Assembly (NCBI RefSeq): GCF_902493215.1
Contig: NZ_CABUOL010000003.1
Location: 124,001-188,000, forward strand
Source of the DNA: an uncultured Mediterranea sp.
Lineage (GTDB): Bacteria; Bacteroidota; Bacteroidia; Bacteroidales; Bacteroidaceae
Length of the DNA: 64,000 bases
Direction: 5' to 3'
The notes beneath the pieces were generated by a model. The model searched no databases. It worked only from the letters and a program-made list of their open reading frames with translations, and had not been told where the DNA came from. Positions 45,837-53,530 of the stretch are shown piece after piece (within the stretch, counting starts at the first letter, position 1; the number at the start of each line of letters is the position of its first letter). A program made the translations under genes and the position numbers.

Positions 45837-46232
45837 TTATTCCCCTCCTTTTAAAAGTTGTTCAAATTCCATTTTAGCCTTTCGGGATGCCTTCATAAGC
45901 GAATCACTCAAAAGCGGCAATTTTTTCACTTCAAAGGGAATTCCTTCCTCCTCTGCCTTATCAAAAGACTGATTTACCGCTTCTACATCTGCCAATGCTT
46001 CCCGATACAAAGCTACAGGTACACCCAAAGTATCCGCTTGTTCTTCCGTCAAGTCAAGCGTATATCTTTTGTTTACCACTTTCAGATAAGGATACATTTT
46101 AGCATAAGCATCCTCCCGTTCCTGTATAGAATACTCCAATACAAACTTTTCCACTTTAGGCTCAGATTGTTTGTCCTTGGAACAAGCCATCGGCAAAACA
46201 ATCAAACAACATAACAACAATTTACTTTTCAT
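45837..46232 (-). CDS. Small lipoprotein, island family 2 (short form)
   Basis: 131 residues: signal KSKLLLCCLIVLPMACSK, then the family-2 domain (MYPYLKVVNKRYTLDLTEEQ, EALADVEAVNQSFDKAEEEG) and a helical end MKASRKAKMEFEQLLKGGE. It is close to 37740-38129 (about 80% by eye). It directly precedes the long family-2 precursor with one base between. A short, tail-less relative beside a long one may be an immunity or partner protein; not provable from sequence. Confidence 0.75.
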   Translation of the reverse strand: MKSKLLLCCLIVLPMACSKDKQSEPKVEKFVLEYSIQEREDAYAKMYPYLKVVNKRYTLDLTEEQADTLGVPVALYREALADVEAVNQSFDKAEEEGIPFEVKKLPLLSDSLMKASRKAKMEFEQLLKGGE

Positions 46233-46385
46233 AAACTTCTACTTTTACATCCATTCAACGAATTATCACTCACTTGAACGGATCCATTTCAAATCTTCAT
46301 GCCCTATCTCCATTTTTCCACATACTCCCTTAAGAGGACAAAGATGGCCATTCAAAATGGATCCGTACTTTAGTTCAGATAAACA

Positions 46386-46634
46386 TCAGTCGCTTTCCTG
46401 ACCATGTCCTGTAAGGGCAAGTACGATACGTTCCAATTCCTCATACTCTGCCTTCGTCATGGGAGGAGCCGAACTTTCACGTTCAACATACCCTCCATAA
46501 GAAGCGGCCAATTCCTGTATCTTCTCGTAATAGTACGTTCCCTCCACCTCCTCTATTGTTTCGGTGGAAGTACAGGCTCCCAAAAACAATGAAACCATTA
46601 CGATAAAGAATACGTTCTTTCTCATTGCATTCAC
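46386..46634 (-). CDS. Small lipoprotein, unknown
   Basis: 82 residues: signal MRKNVFFIVMVSLFLGAC (the start may be a GTG-led MNA or the ATG 9 bp later), then a short charged helical domain with EVEGTYYYEKIQELAASYGG and PPMTKAEYEELERIVLAL. A frameshifted duplicate lies at 44823-45061. There is no KTR and no known family. It follows the KTR lipoprotein at 46668-47153. Confidence 0.65.
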   Translation of the reverse strand: MNAMRKNVFFIVMVSLFLGACTSTETIEEVEGTYYYEKIQELAASYGGYVERESSAPPMTKAEYEELERIVLALTGHGQESD

Positions 46635-46667
46635 ATTTATTAATTATGCGATTGTGTACAGGCATTA

Positions 46668-47153
46668 TCACCCTTTCCGATAATATGCCTTTCTGCAATC
46701 CTTACCCTCTATCGGTTCAAATCGGGTTTCATAAGGGACTCCCGCAAATTTCTTCTGTAAGAAGTCTGCAAACCTCTTGGCAGACATGATTCCACATACT
46801 TCTCCCCAGTATATCCACTTACGGTCATTTTCCTCTCGGGTTTTCAAGATGGGCCGGTTTCCCTCTTTCGCTCCTTCTCCTCCTACCCGAAACTGCATCA
46901 CATGTTGCCCGCTCTTTTTATCCACATCGAAACGGGCAGTAATGATTCTGTTCGCATTCGCTTCTGAAAACAACGAAATGGCCAATACATTCCATTCCGG
47001 GGAAAGGTCGGCTTCTTCCCAATTTTTAGTCTCAAGAAGTTGCCCATCACCGGCAGGTATCTGTTCTTGCATATACATATCACTACCTGTACATGCACTC
47101 ACTGACAACAAAATGCCAATTGATAAGATTATTGTTAGAATTTTCATATCCAA
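46668..47153 (-). CDS. KTR-junction lipoprotein with short C-terminal module
   Basis: 161 residues: signal KILTIILSIGILLSVSAC (Cys 21), a beta-rich middle (WNVLAISLFSEANANRIITARFDVDKK), then RPILKTR with KTR at 104-106. The tail is 55 residues with two cysteines (IYWGEVCGIMSAKRF and EGKDCRKAYYRKG) and a basic end. The arrangement and KTR position resemble those of the other island precursors, but neither domain is related to them by eye. Confidence 0.72.
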   Translation of the reverse strand: MDMKILTIILSIGILLSVSACTGSDMYMQEQIPAGDGQLLETKNWEEADLSPEWNVLAISLFSEANANRIITARFDVDKKSGQHVMQFRVGGEGAKEGNRPILKTREENDRKWIYWGEVCGIMSAKRFADFLQKKFAGVPYETRFEPIEGKDCRKAYYRKG

Positions 47154-47282
47154 TCAATATTAATGATACTATTTTTATTTACCCACTCAGAATCAGTATA
47201 TTACTATATATACTCGATTCCTTTCATTAATTATAACACTGGTGGTTCCATAACACTTACCTTTAAATCCGACAATCAGTTA

Positions 47283-48833
47283 TCACTCACATTGCTTGAT
47301 TATATAATCATTCATCTCCTTCTTAATCCAATCCACTTGGAAAGAAGGGACTTTCACCGGTTTTTCCACAAGCTGCCGGGCCAGCCGCACAGCCTCATCC
47401 GCCCACCCGGTTCTGTCCAGCAAGAGCACCAGGCGGTGCAGAGGGACAAAACGGTTGGGACACATGAGGGAGGCTCGCCGGTAGTGCGCCTCCGCCCGGA
47501 CATCCTCGCCCCGCTGCTCGTACAGCTCGGCCAACAGCAGTTCCAGGTCATAGTCCGCCCAACGGCGGCGACATGCTCCGGCCACCCGGAGCGCTTCGTC
47601 CTGCTGCCCGTGGCGGTGCAGTTCCGCCGCATAGTTGTACAGGAAGTAGCGGTCTGCCCAAAGTACGGAATACGCACGCCGGTACTTCTCCATCGCCTCC
47701 TCCGTCTGCCCCAATGACGAGGCGGCGACCGCCTCAGCCCACACCAGTTCGGCCTTCATGCGGCGGTAGGTCCGGCTTCCCACCCAGCCACAGGTGGCCA
47801 GCAAGCACACCGCCCCAGCCTGGAGGAGGAGGGGACGGACCGTCCCGACATCTTCCAGCAACCGGACGGAGGCATAGGCCAGCATCAGCCAGACAAACGG
47901 ATACATCAGCGGATAGGAGAAGGCGGCAAAGACAACCACCGCCAGCCAGACCAGCAAACCGGACTCCTTCTCCACTGTGGGCCGCCGCACATAAGCGCGC
48001 CCCAGGCAGACAAGCCAGGCAGCGACGGCCAGCCAACCCACCACTCCGAACGCGACACCGATATTCAAGTATTCACTGAAAGGATATTGCACCGTGTCCG
48101 CCAAAGGTGCATAGCGGCTGTCGGGATGCCGCTCGAAGTAGGCGGCCTGATAGTCCATGTAATGTGCCTCGAAACCACCGAGGCCCCAGCCCTGCAACGG
48201 GCGGTCCTTCATCATCTCCAGCGAGCAACGCCAGATGAGCAGCCGCCCGTCCGCTGAATCTTTCTTCACCCCATAGAGCAACCCGGCCAGCAAGAGGAGG
48301 AGTACCGCCAGGGTCGTCCCCTTGACCCGCGGAGAAAAGCGCAACCGCTTCCACGCCCATACCGCCGACACGGCCAGCAGGCTCAGGATACCCGCCCGGG
48401 AAGCCGAAAGCGCCACGGCCACAAGCACCACCGTGGCCGCCGCCACTCCCGCATAGCGCCGCCAACCCGTCCCGCCCATCAGGCGAAGGCAGAATGGGAA
48501 CCCCACACAGAGGCAGGCCGCAAAGCCGGCGGCATTGTCCAGCGTGCCTGTCAGGGAGGCTACCCCGCCGCCTCCCGGCGCAAACGCCCGGAAGAGGCCG
48601 TAGCACGCCTCCACTCCGACCAACGCCACCAGCCCGCCTTCCACCCACGAGCGGAACCGGACGGGACACCGGTCGAAAGGATACACCCAGTGGACAGCCG
48701 TCACCAGTCCCCAAACGACCATACCCGCCACCAGTATTCCCCATTTGGGTACCAACCAGGGGTCCACGAACCGGGAGGAACTGAAGAACAATGTTCCCGC
48801 CGCTGTAAAGAAAAAGAGGAGCCAGCGTATCAT
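47283..48833 (-). CDS. O-antigen-ligase-like membrane protein with TPR tail
   Basis: 516 residues. About ten transmembrane helices (residues 1-350) carry the Wzy/WaaL-type pattern: FRAFAPGGGGVASLTGTLDN, a periplasmic loop RPLQGWGLGGFEAHYMDYQ and HPDSRYAPLADTVQYPFSEYL. The last 160 residues are TPR-like helices (EEAMEKYRRAYSVLWADRYF, EQRGEDVRAEAHYRRASLM). Such proteins usually polymerise or ligate polysaccharide, although some work on proteins. It begins 18 bp behind the thioredoxin-like gene; a 5' fragment of a second copy sits at 51342-51450. Confidence 0.8.
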   Translation of the reverse strand: MIRWLLFFFTAAGTLFFSSSRFVDPWLVPKWGILVAGMVVWGLVTAVHWVYPFDRCPVRFRSWVEGGLVALVGVEACYGLFRAFAPGGGGVASLTGTLDNAAGFAACLCVGFPFCLRLMGGTGWRRYAGVAAATVVLVAVALSASRAGILSLLAVSAVWAWKRLRFSPRVKGTTLAVLLLLLAGLLYGVKKDSADGRLLIWRCSLEMMKDRPLQGWGLGGFEAHYMDYQAAYFERHPDSRYAPLADTVQYPFSEYLNIGVAFGVVGWLAVAAWLVCLGRAYVRRPTVEKESGLLVWLAVVVFAAFSYPLMYPFVWLMLAYASVRLLEDVGTVRPLLLQAGAVCLLATCGWVGSRTYRRMKAELVWAEAVAASSLGQTEEAMEKYRRAYSVLWADRYFLYNYAAELHRHGQQDEALRVAGACRRRWADYDLELLLAELYEQRGEDVRAEAHYRRASLMCPNRFVPLHRLVLLLDRTGWADEAVRLARQLVEKPVKVPSFQVDWIKKEMNDYIIKQCE

Positions 48834-48850
48834 AAGCCTAAATTCAACAT

Positions 48851-49693
48851 TTATTCCAATACCTTCATCTTTTCCACAGCCCTGTCAGGGCTGCCTTTGA
48901 AAAGCACCGTTTTGTTTCGGTCCAGTATCAGAACAGTAGGAAATCCCCTGATGTCGGCATGCGACATCAGAGAAGAATTCCGGTGGACGGCATAGACAGG
49001 GAAAGTATACCCTTCCTTCCGTATGATATCTTTCCCCGTTTCCAATACTTCGTTACTCCGGTAGCGCACAAAGACACTTGCCACCAGCACATCATTCCGA
49101 TTCCGGTAATCGTCATGCAGCTGTTGCAGCATGGGGAATTTCTTAAAACATACCCCGCAAGAAGAACTCCAAAACTCCAACACCACGTATCGGTATTCCA
49201 AATCCTTTATAAATATACTGTCCTGAGCCGTAGAATAAATGGCATCATCCGAAATGCCCGCCTTAACCGGATACCTGCCAAAAGACAAATATTCCGCCCA
49301 ACGGTCTTGCCCTGCCGACGCAGCATATATCCAGACAAAAGCGCTCATACCCAAAACCGGCCATACTTTCAACCCAAACTTTACATAAAGATAAGCAGTC
49401 AAGGTTCCCAAACTCCCCATAACCGGACACCAGATGGTAATCAATGTTTCTTCAAAGTCTACAATCCGGATACACAAGTTCATCAGATTCAATCCGAGAA
49501 GAATGGTGAGAAACAGATGCAACGGCTTGATTGTCTTCACACGAGCCAATGCCCAAGCTGTCAGAACAAAATAAAGGGCAGGTACAATCCATAACCACCA
49601 TGAAGTGGAGAACATACGAAAGACAGCCACCGCCATATCCAACAAAACGGCGGCAACAAAAAAAACGATTAACTTATATTTTCTTCGTAACAT
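48851..49693 (-). CDS. Membrane-anchored thioredoxin-like oxidoreductase (copy 1)
   Basis: 280 residues. Four transmembrane helices in residues 1-125 resemble the MauE/DoxX-type anchor of Bacteroidetes TlpA fusions. An extracytoplasmic thioredoxin domain follows with active site SCGVCFKK (Cys 179 and Cys 182) and cis-Pro in GFPTVLILD. It is about 98% identical to the copy at 51468-52310. Next to an eight-cysteine secreted peptide, a role in forming or correcting its disulfides is a reasonable guess. Confidence 0.85.
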   Translation of the reverse strand: MLRRKYKLIVFFVAAVLLDMAVAVFRMFSTSWWLWIVPALYFVLTAWALARVKTIKPLHLFLTILLGLNLMNLCIRIVDFEETLITIWCPVMGSLGTLTAYLYVKFGLKVWPVLGMSAFVWIYAASAGQDRWAEYLSFGRYPVKAGISDDAIYSTAQDSIFIKDLEYRYVVLEFWSSSCGVCFKKFPMLQQLHDDYRNRNDVLVASVFVRYRSNEVLETGKDIIRKEGYTFPVYAVHRNSSLMSHADIRGFPTVLILDRNKTVLFKGSPDRAVEKMKVLE

Positions 49694-49735
49694 TATTGTC
49701 TTTCAATAAATAATACACAAGAAAACGCATAACGA

Positions 49736-49920
49736 AGAGGGTGTGTCAAAATTCATCTTTTGAAAATATGAACTTATAATTTGAAATTTGAGCATCCTAA
49801 AAGACTAAAGAGAAAGGGCCGTATCATTACTCAAAACAGCGTTTGATACGACCCTTTTAAATATTATAGTTACAATCTGTAACTTTGGGGAGTAGTCATT
49901 TTAGTTTTGACACACCCTCT
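49736..49920. mobile_element. MITE-like element with 16-bp perfect terminal inverted repeats
   Basis: AGAGGGTGTGTCAAAA (49736-49751) is exactly inverted at 49905-49920. No transposase is encoded. Inside is a second hairpin, AAAGGG-CGTATCA (around 49816) pairing with TGATACG-CCCTTT, which could also terminate transcription. The same ends, GAGGGTGTGTCAAAAT, bound the element at 60068-60267. It separates the fulvocin-like gene from the thioredoxin-like gene. Confidence 0.75.
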
Positions 49921-49947
49921 TATCTCAGGCCCATACACCCCAAAAAA

Positions 49948-50631
49948 TTAGATGCCATTACAACGCCCGTCACAATCATATAACCAAAGAAAACCGCAAT
50001 CGTTAGGAACAACATCACAAGAAACATCAAGACATTCTATCATCATATCTATAGAACACCAATCACTACTTGTACTACAATTACAGTCCACTCCCGTTTC
50101 TGTTCTTGTTTTCACTCGCTTATCTGAATTCAAATGCGTAAGTTTTAAAGTGCCCTCCTTATCTATGATTGAATTAGGACTGGCAACCAATCCACCTATA
50201 AGTTTTCGACTCCAGCCTAATTGAGATTCCGCTTTTTTTATCCACTCATAAGCAAACACTTCAATCGTTTCAATTTCCTCATCAGTTTCCTCTTTGGCAG
50301 AATCAAAATAGAACAAATGAGTTTGGACAAAATCAATCAGAACCTTGATATGCTCCTTTTCCTCCATTGACCAGTCCAAAGATAAAGCCTCGCCAAATTT
50401 TCCCAACCACAATTGTTGCTTTTGCTGTGGAGAGAACGCCGCATAACATCCTCTTTTCAATTCTTCATCAACACCTTCCCACTCAGCTCTATCCATGCTT
50501 TTCACATAGGAAAGATTTGACTTTATCCAAGTATCAATTTTTTCATTACAACTATACAAAAGTTCTTCTTGTTGGCATGACAAACCTGCGAACACGAACA
50601 TTGCACACAAAAAAAGATTCACTGTTTTCAT
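49948..50631 (-). CDS. Fulvocin C-related bacteriocin precursor lipoprotein
   Basis: 227 residues: lipoprotein signal MKTVNLFLCAMFVFAGLSC (Cys 19), a helical pro-region (about 25-165), then KRVKTR with KTR at 174-176 and a 51-residue C-terminal module. The module holds eight cysteines (183, 185, 192, 200, 205, 212, 220, 224), starting DCNCSTSSDWCS. This pattern recalls fulvocin C, a four-disulfide bacteriocin of Myxococcus fulvus, and the fulvocin-C-related family of Bacteroidetes, from memory. Its start overlaps the stop codon of the DUF1573-like gene by 4 bp (ATGA). Release by cleavage after the Arg is inference. Confidence 0.8.
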   Translation of the reverse strand: MKTVNLFLCAMFVFAGLSCQQEELLYSCNEKIDTWIKSNLSYVKSMDRAEWEGVDEELKRGCYAAFSPQQKQQLWLGKFGEALSLDWSMEEKEHIKVLIDFVQTHLFYFDSAKEETDEEIETIEVFAYEWIKKAESQLGWSRKLIGGLVASPNSIIDKEGTLKLTHLNSDKRVKTRTETGVDCNCSTSSDWCSIDMMIECLDVSCDVVPNDCGFLWLYDCDGRCNGI

Positions 50632-51092
50632 TTTATATCTCCTTTAAATCTCAATAATTCGACACTTTTTACTGAAGTAGACTCTACGATAAAGCGCTTA
50701 TCAAAATGGCCCTTTTCACCTTTAGTATGAAAATGCACAACAATCTTTGCCCTTTCATCAGGCATCACAGGTTTCTTCGGCCATTCAACCTTTGTACAAC
50801 CACAGCTAGCCTTTACATTATGTATAACAATAGGTACCTCACCTTTCACTGTAAAAGGAAATTCCACTATTACTACCTTATCTTTCTTTGGTTCCACATT
50901 CTTCAATTCCAACACCTTATTATCCCAAATAATTTGAGAGACTTTTTTCTCTTGACTGTTGTTTTGCTGTGCTTTGCCTACATAGGGGAATACACATAGG
51001 GCTAACAATAAAAATCCAACAAGGTATTTTCTATAAATACTCTTTCGTACATGCACATGTCGAAAGCAACATTCTTCATAAGACCTTTTCAT
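50628..51092 (-). CDS. Short DUF1573-like periplasmic protein
   Basis: 154 residues: an N-terminal basic stretch and signal/anchor (YLVGFLLLALCVFPYVGKAQ; the true start may be a later codon), then one DUF1573-type domain with the mark VKASCGCTKVEWPKKPVMPDE. It is a single-domain version of the protein at 1948-3018. It overlaps the fulvocin-like gene by 4 bp, so the two are translated together. It could hold or present the precursor, but this is a guess. Confidence 0.8.
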   Translation of the reverse strand: MKRSYEECCFRHVHVRKSIYRKYLVGFLLLALCVFPYVGKAQQNNSQEKKVSQIIWDNKVLELKNVEPKKDKVVIVEFPFTVKGEVPIVIHNVKASCGCTKVEWPKKPVMPDERAKIVVHFHTKGEKGHFDKRFIVESTSVKSVELLRFKGDIK

Positions 51093-51104
51093 AACCTGAC
51101 GTGT

Positions 51105-51218
51105 TTACATAACCCCTTCTATCCAATACCACTCACCGTCTATAAGAACCCAAATCAAGGCCAAGCTATACATGACCATGTTACCGATTGCCCGCAGGGC
51201 TAAAAATTTCTTTCTCAT
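51105..51218 (-). CDS. 37-residue membrane peptide
   Basis: A short frame starting MRKKFLALRAIGNMVMYSLA, with one hydrophobic helix (MVMYSLALIWVLI) and the end DGEWYWIEGVM. It is the first frame after the island promoter at 51251-51341 and ends 12 bp before the DUF1573-like gene. Support is position and a basic-then-hydrophobic start; it may be a leader or a small membrane protein. Confidence 0.4.
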   Translation of the reverse strand: MRKKFLALRAIGNMVMYSLALIWVLIDGEWYWIEGVM

Positions 51219-51250
51219 AATGATATTATCTTTAAATGTTAATACTATCA

Positions 51251-51341
51251 CAAATGTAAAGACTATCAATGATATAATCCCTAACTAAAACCTAATTTTC
51301 ACCTAATCAAAAATCACTTTTTTGATTAGGTTTTGGTTAGG
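51251..51341 (-). promoter_or_regulatory. Island promoter with 11-bp-spaced operator boxes (copy 2)
   Basis: Minus-strand -7 box TACATTTG (51251-51258); after 21 bp CCTAAC (51280), CCTAAT (51291) and CCTAAT (51302); inverted boxes ATTAGG (51325) and GTTAGG (51336). It drives the small peptide, DUF1573-like and fulvocin-like genes. Confidence 0.8.
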
Positions 51342-51450
51342 TCGCCACCAGTATCCCCCATTTGGGTACCAGCCAGGGGTCCACGAACCGGGAAGAACTG
51401 AAGAACAGCGTTCCCGCCGCCGTGAGGAAAAAGAGGAGCCAGCGCATCAT
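51342..51450 (-). pseudogene. 5' fragment of the O-antigen-ligase-like gene
   Basis: From ATG 51450 the frame reads MMRWLLFFLTAAGTLFFSSS and continues to VPKWGILV, equal to the first 35 or so codons of the gene at 47283-48833. It then joins the operator repeat at a shared CGCCACC sequence (51342-51348), which marks a deletion or recombination junction. Confidence 0.85.
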
Positions 51451-51467
51451 AAGCCTAAAATCAACAT

Positions 51468-52310
51468 TTATTCCAATGTCTTCATCTTTTCCACAGCCCT
51501 GTCAGGGCTGCCTTTGAAAATCACCGTTTTGTTTCGGTCCAGTATCAGAACAGTAGGAAATCCCCTGATGTCGGCATGCGACATCAGAGAAGAATTCCGG
51601 TGGACGGCATAGACAGGGAAAGTATACCCTTCCTTCCGTATGATATCTTTCCCCGTTTCCAATACTTCGTTACTCCGGTAGCGCACAAAGACACTTGCCA
51701 CCAGCACATCATTCCGATTCCGGTAATCGTCATGCAGCTGTTGCAGCATGGGGAATTTCTTAAAACATACCCCGCAAGAAGAACTCCAAAACTCCAACAC
51801 CACGTATCGGTATTCCAAATCCTTTATAAATATACTGTCCTGAGCCGTAGAATAAATGGCATCATCCGAAATGCCCGCCTTAACCGGATACCTGCCAAAA
51901 GACAAATATTCCGCCCAACGGTCTTGCCCTGCCGACGCAGCATATATCCAGACAAAAGCGCTCATACCCAAAACCGGCCATACTTTCAACCCAAACTTTA
52001 CATAAAGATAAGCAGTCAAGGTTCCCAAACTCCCCATAACCGGACACCAGATGGTAATCAATGTTTCTTCAAAGTCTACAATCCGGATACACAAGTTCAT
52101 CAGATTCAATCCGAGAAGAATGGTGAGAAACAGATGCAACGGCTTGATTGTCTTCACACGAGCCAATGCCCAAGCTGTCAGAACAAAATAAAGGGCAGGT
52201 ACAATCCATAACCACCATGAAGTGGAGAACATACGAAAGACAGCCACCGCCATATCCAACAAAACGGCGGCAACAAAAAAACAGATTAACTTATATTTTC
52301 CTCGTAACAT
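51468..52310 (-). CDS. Membrane-anchored thioredoxin-like oxidoreductase (copy 2)
   Basis: 280 residues, four transmembrane helices plus a thioredoxin domain with SCGVCFKK (Cys 179/182). Only a few residues differ from copy 1 (for example MLRGKYKLICFF against MLRRKYKLIVFF, and the last ten residues). The surrounding DNA is also nearly identical, including the 5' end of the O-antigen-ligase-like gene behind it. It follows the 105/106-residue pair by 23 bp and is probably transcribed from the promoter at 52993. Confidence 0.85.
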   Translation of the reverse strand: MLRGKYKLICFFVAAVLLDMAVAVFRMFSTSWWLWIVPALYFVLTAWALARVKTIKPLHLFLTILLGLNLMNLCIRIVDFEETLITIWCPVMGSLGTLTAYLYVKFGLKVWPVLGMSAFVWIYAASAGQDRWAEYLSFGRYPVKAGISDDAIYSTAQDSIFIKDLEYRYVVLEFWSSSCGVCFKKFPMLQQLHDDYRNRNDVLVASVFVRYRSNEVLETGKDIIRKEGYTFPVYAVHRNSSLMSHADIRGFPTVLILDRNKTVIFKGSPDRAVEKMKTLE

Positions 52311-52333
52311 TGTTGTCTTATAATAAATAGTAA

Positions 52334-52651
52334 TTACAAAGCACCTTCGTCTTCCAACTCCTGCTTCAACCGATCATAACATTTCAGCAACTCCTCATCA
52401 GACAAAGGATACACCTTCAGTTCCGAGGGAGAAAGCAGACATTCATCCATCTCTATACCACTAATGCTTATCCGGTCTCCTTGACAAATCTCCTTGTTCA
52501 TCCAAACATGATGAGTCCGACTATCAGCTTCCATACCGCCTATCGATAAAGTCAAAGGCCCTTCCTTGTTCGTCAAAATGACAGACACCAGTCCATCCGC
52601 TATCCCCGCATAGGTTATCGTATCGTTCAACATGATTTTCAATCCTTTCAT
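52334..52651 (-). CDS. Unknown 105-residue protein of the island pair
   Basis: 105 residues with no signal peptide or membrane helix: a beta-rich body (VSVILTNKEGPLTLSIGGME, HHVWMNKEICQGDRISISGI) and a C-terminal helix CYDRLKQELEDEGAL. Its start overlaps the upstream gene by 4 bp (ATGA). The body and final helix are similar in layout to the upstream partner (ELEKDLKEKGVL), so they are probably old paralogues. I do not recognise the family. These are the island's main cytosolic proteins. Confidence 0.7.
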   Translation of the reverse strand: MKGLKIMLNDTITYAGIADGLVSVILTNKEGPLTLSIGGMEADSRTHHVWMNKEICQGDRISISGIEMDECLLSPSELKVYPLSDEELLKCYDRLKQELEDEGAL

Positions 52652-52968
52652 AACACCCCCTTCTCCTTCAAATCTTTTTCCAATTCGTGAAACATCTCCA
52701 ACTTCGTACGGATGACAGGGAATTTATGCTCCATCACCTCCAAGGGAAGCGACTCCTTCGCCACCTCACAAACATTTATTTCCAACTTTCCGTCCAAAGG
52801 AAAGTCTTGACCTTTCAACCAAACCCGCTTCTTGCCTTGGGTTCTATCACAAGTATATGCAGTAAGCCCCTGCCTCTCTTTTGACCAAAAGACATGAAGG
52901 AAGAAATACTCATTTTCCGTAGGAATATACAAGCTATGCGTATCTTTGCTTATTCTTACACCTTCCAT
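52648..52968 (-). CDS. Unknown 106-residue protein of the island pair
   Basis: 106 residues, cytosolic by sequence: a beta-rich body (EYFFLHVFWSKERQGLTAYT, KRVWLKGQDFPLDGKLEINV) and a helical end MFHELEKDLKEKGVL. It is the first gene behind the promoter at 52993-53083, with about 20 nt of leader. It is followed by its 105-residue relative (4-bp overlap) and the thioredoxin-like gene. The function is unknown; in this context, immunity, chaperone or regulation are possible. Confidence 0.7.
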   Translation of the reverse strand: MEGVRISKDTHSLYIPTENEYFFLHVFWSKERQGLTAYTCDRTQGKKRVWLKGQDFPLDGKLEINVCEVAKESLPLEVMEHKFPVIRTKLEMFHELEKDLKEKGVL

Positions 52969-52992
52969 AATTGATAATATTAAGCATTATCG

Positions 52993-53083
52993 CAAATATA
53001 AAGAATATCAACGACATAGCACCTAACTAAAACCTAATTTTCACCTAATCAAAAATCACTTTTTTGATTAGGTTTTGATTAGG
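52993..53083 (-). promoter_or_regulatory. Island promoter with 11-bp-spaced operator boxes (copy 3)
   Basis: Minus-strand -7 box TATATTTG (52993-53000); after 21 bp CCTAAC (53022), CCTAAT (53033), CCTAAT (53044); inverted boxes ATTAGG at 53067 and 53078. It faces the 106-residue gene. Confidence 0.8.
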
Positions 53084-53259
53084 TCGCCACCGCGCCCGAC
53101 GAGATACAACGTGACCTCCCAAGAGGGTACGTCCTTACACCCAAACAAGATACAACATGAGAACCTGACGAAGCACGGCGTCAGATAATGAAGAGAAGCA
53201 TGCTTGTTCCCTCTGATAACAAGCACGCTTTGGGTGCACAAGATACCATCTTGTGTAGG

Positions 53260-53430
53260 CTAACTAGGAATGTTATTTCACTAACTATGGATGTTATCGG
53301 GCTAATGTAGGTAGTTGGCGTCGTCATGTAGGTAGTTGTTCAGGCTGGGCAAAGCAACCGTTTGTCCGGCTTAAACCGATGCTTTGTCCGGCTTAAAGCA
53401 TTACTTTTCCCAGCTTGAACGGGTGGCTTG
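53260..53430. repeat. Degenerate 21-22-bp tandem array
   Basis: Eight units of 21-22 bp, for example CTAACTAGGAATGTTATTTCA (53260), CTAACTATGGATGTTATCGGG (53281), then GTAGGTAGTTG-type units and TCCGGCTTAAA-type units (53365, 53387). It lies in the gene-free stretch 53,090-54,002, which also has a single CTGACGAAGCACGGCGTCAG unit near 53,167 (compare 60638-60753) and the hairpin at 53461. I see no coding sequence in this stretch. Confidence 0.6.
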
Positions 53431-53460
53431 GGCTGGGGAAACGGGGACGCATCAGAACTC

Positions 53461-53530
53461 ACCACAGATTACTCGGATTCACACAGATTGTTTCTGAAAC
53501 TCTGATTGTCAGATTCGGATAATCTGTGGT
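53461..53530. repeat. Long imperfect hairpin
   Basis: ACCACAGATTACTCGGATTC (53461) pairs imperfectly with the arm ending AATCTGTGGT (53521-53530). It resembles the hairpin at 32972-33046, which starts ACCACAGAGG. It belongs to a dispersed intergenic family with CACAGA-rich arms. Confidence 0.65.
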
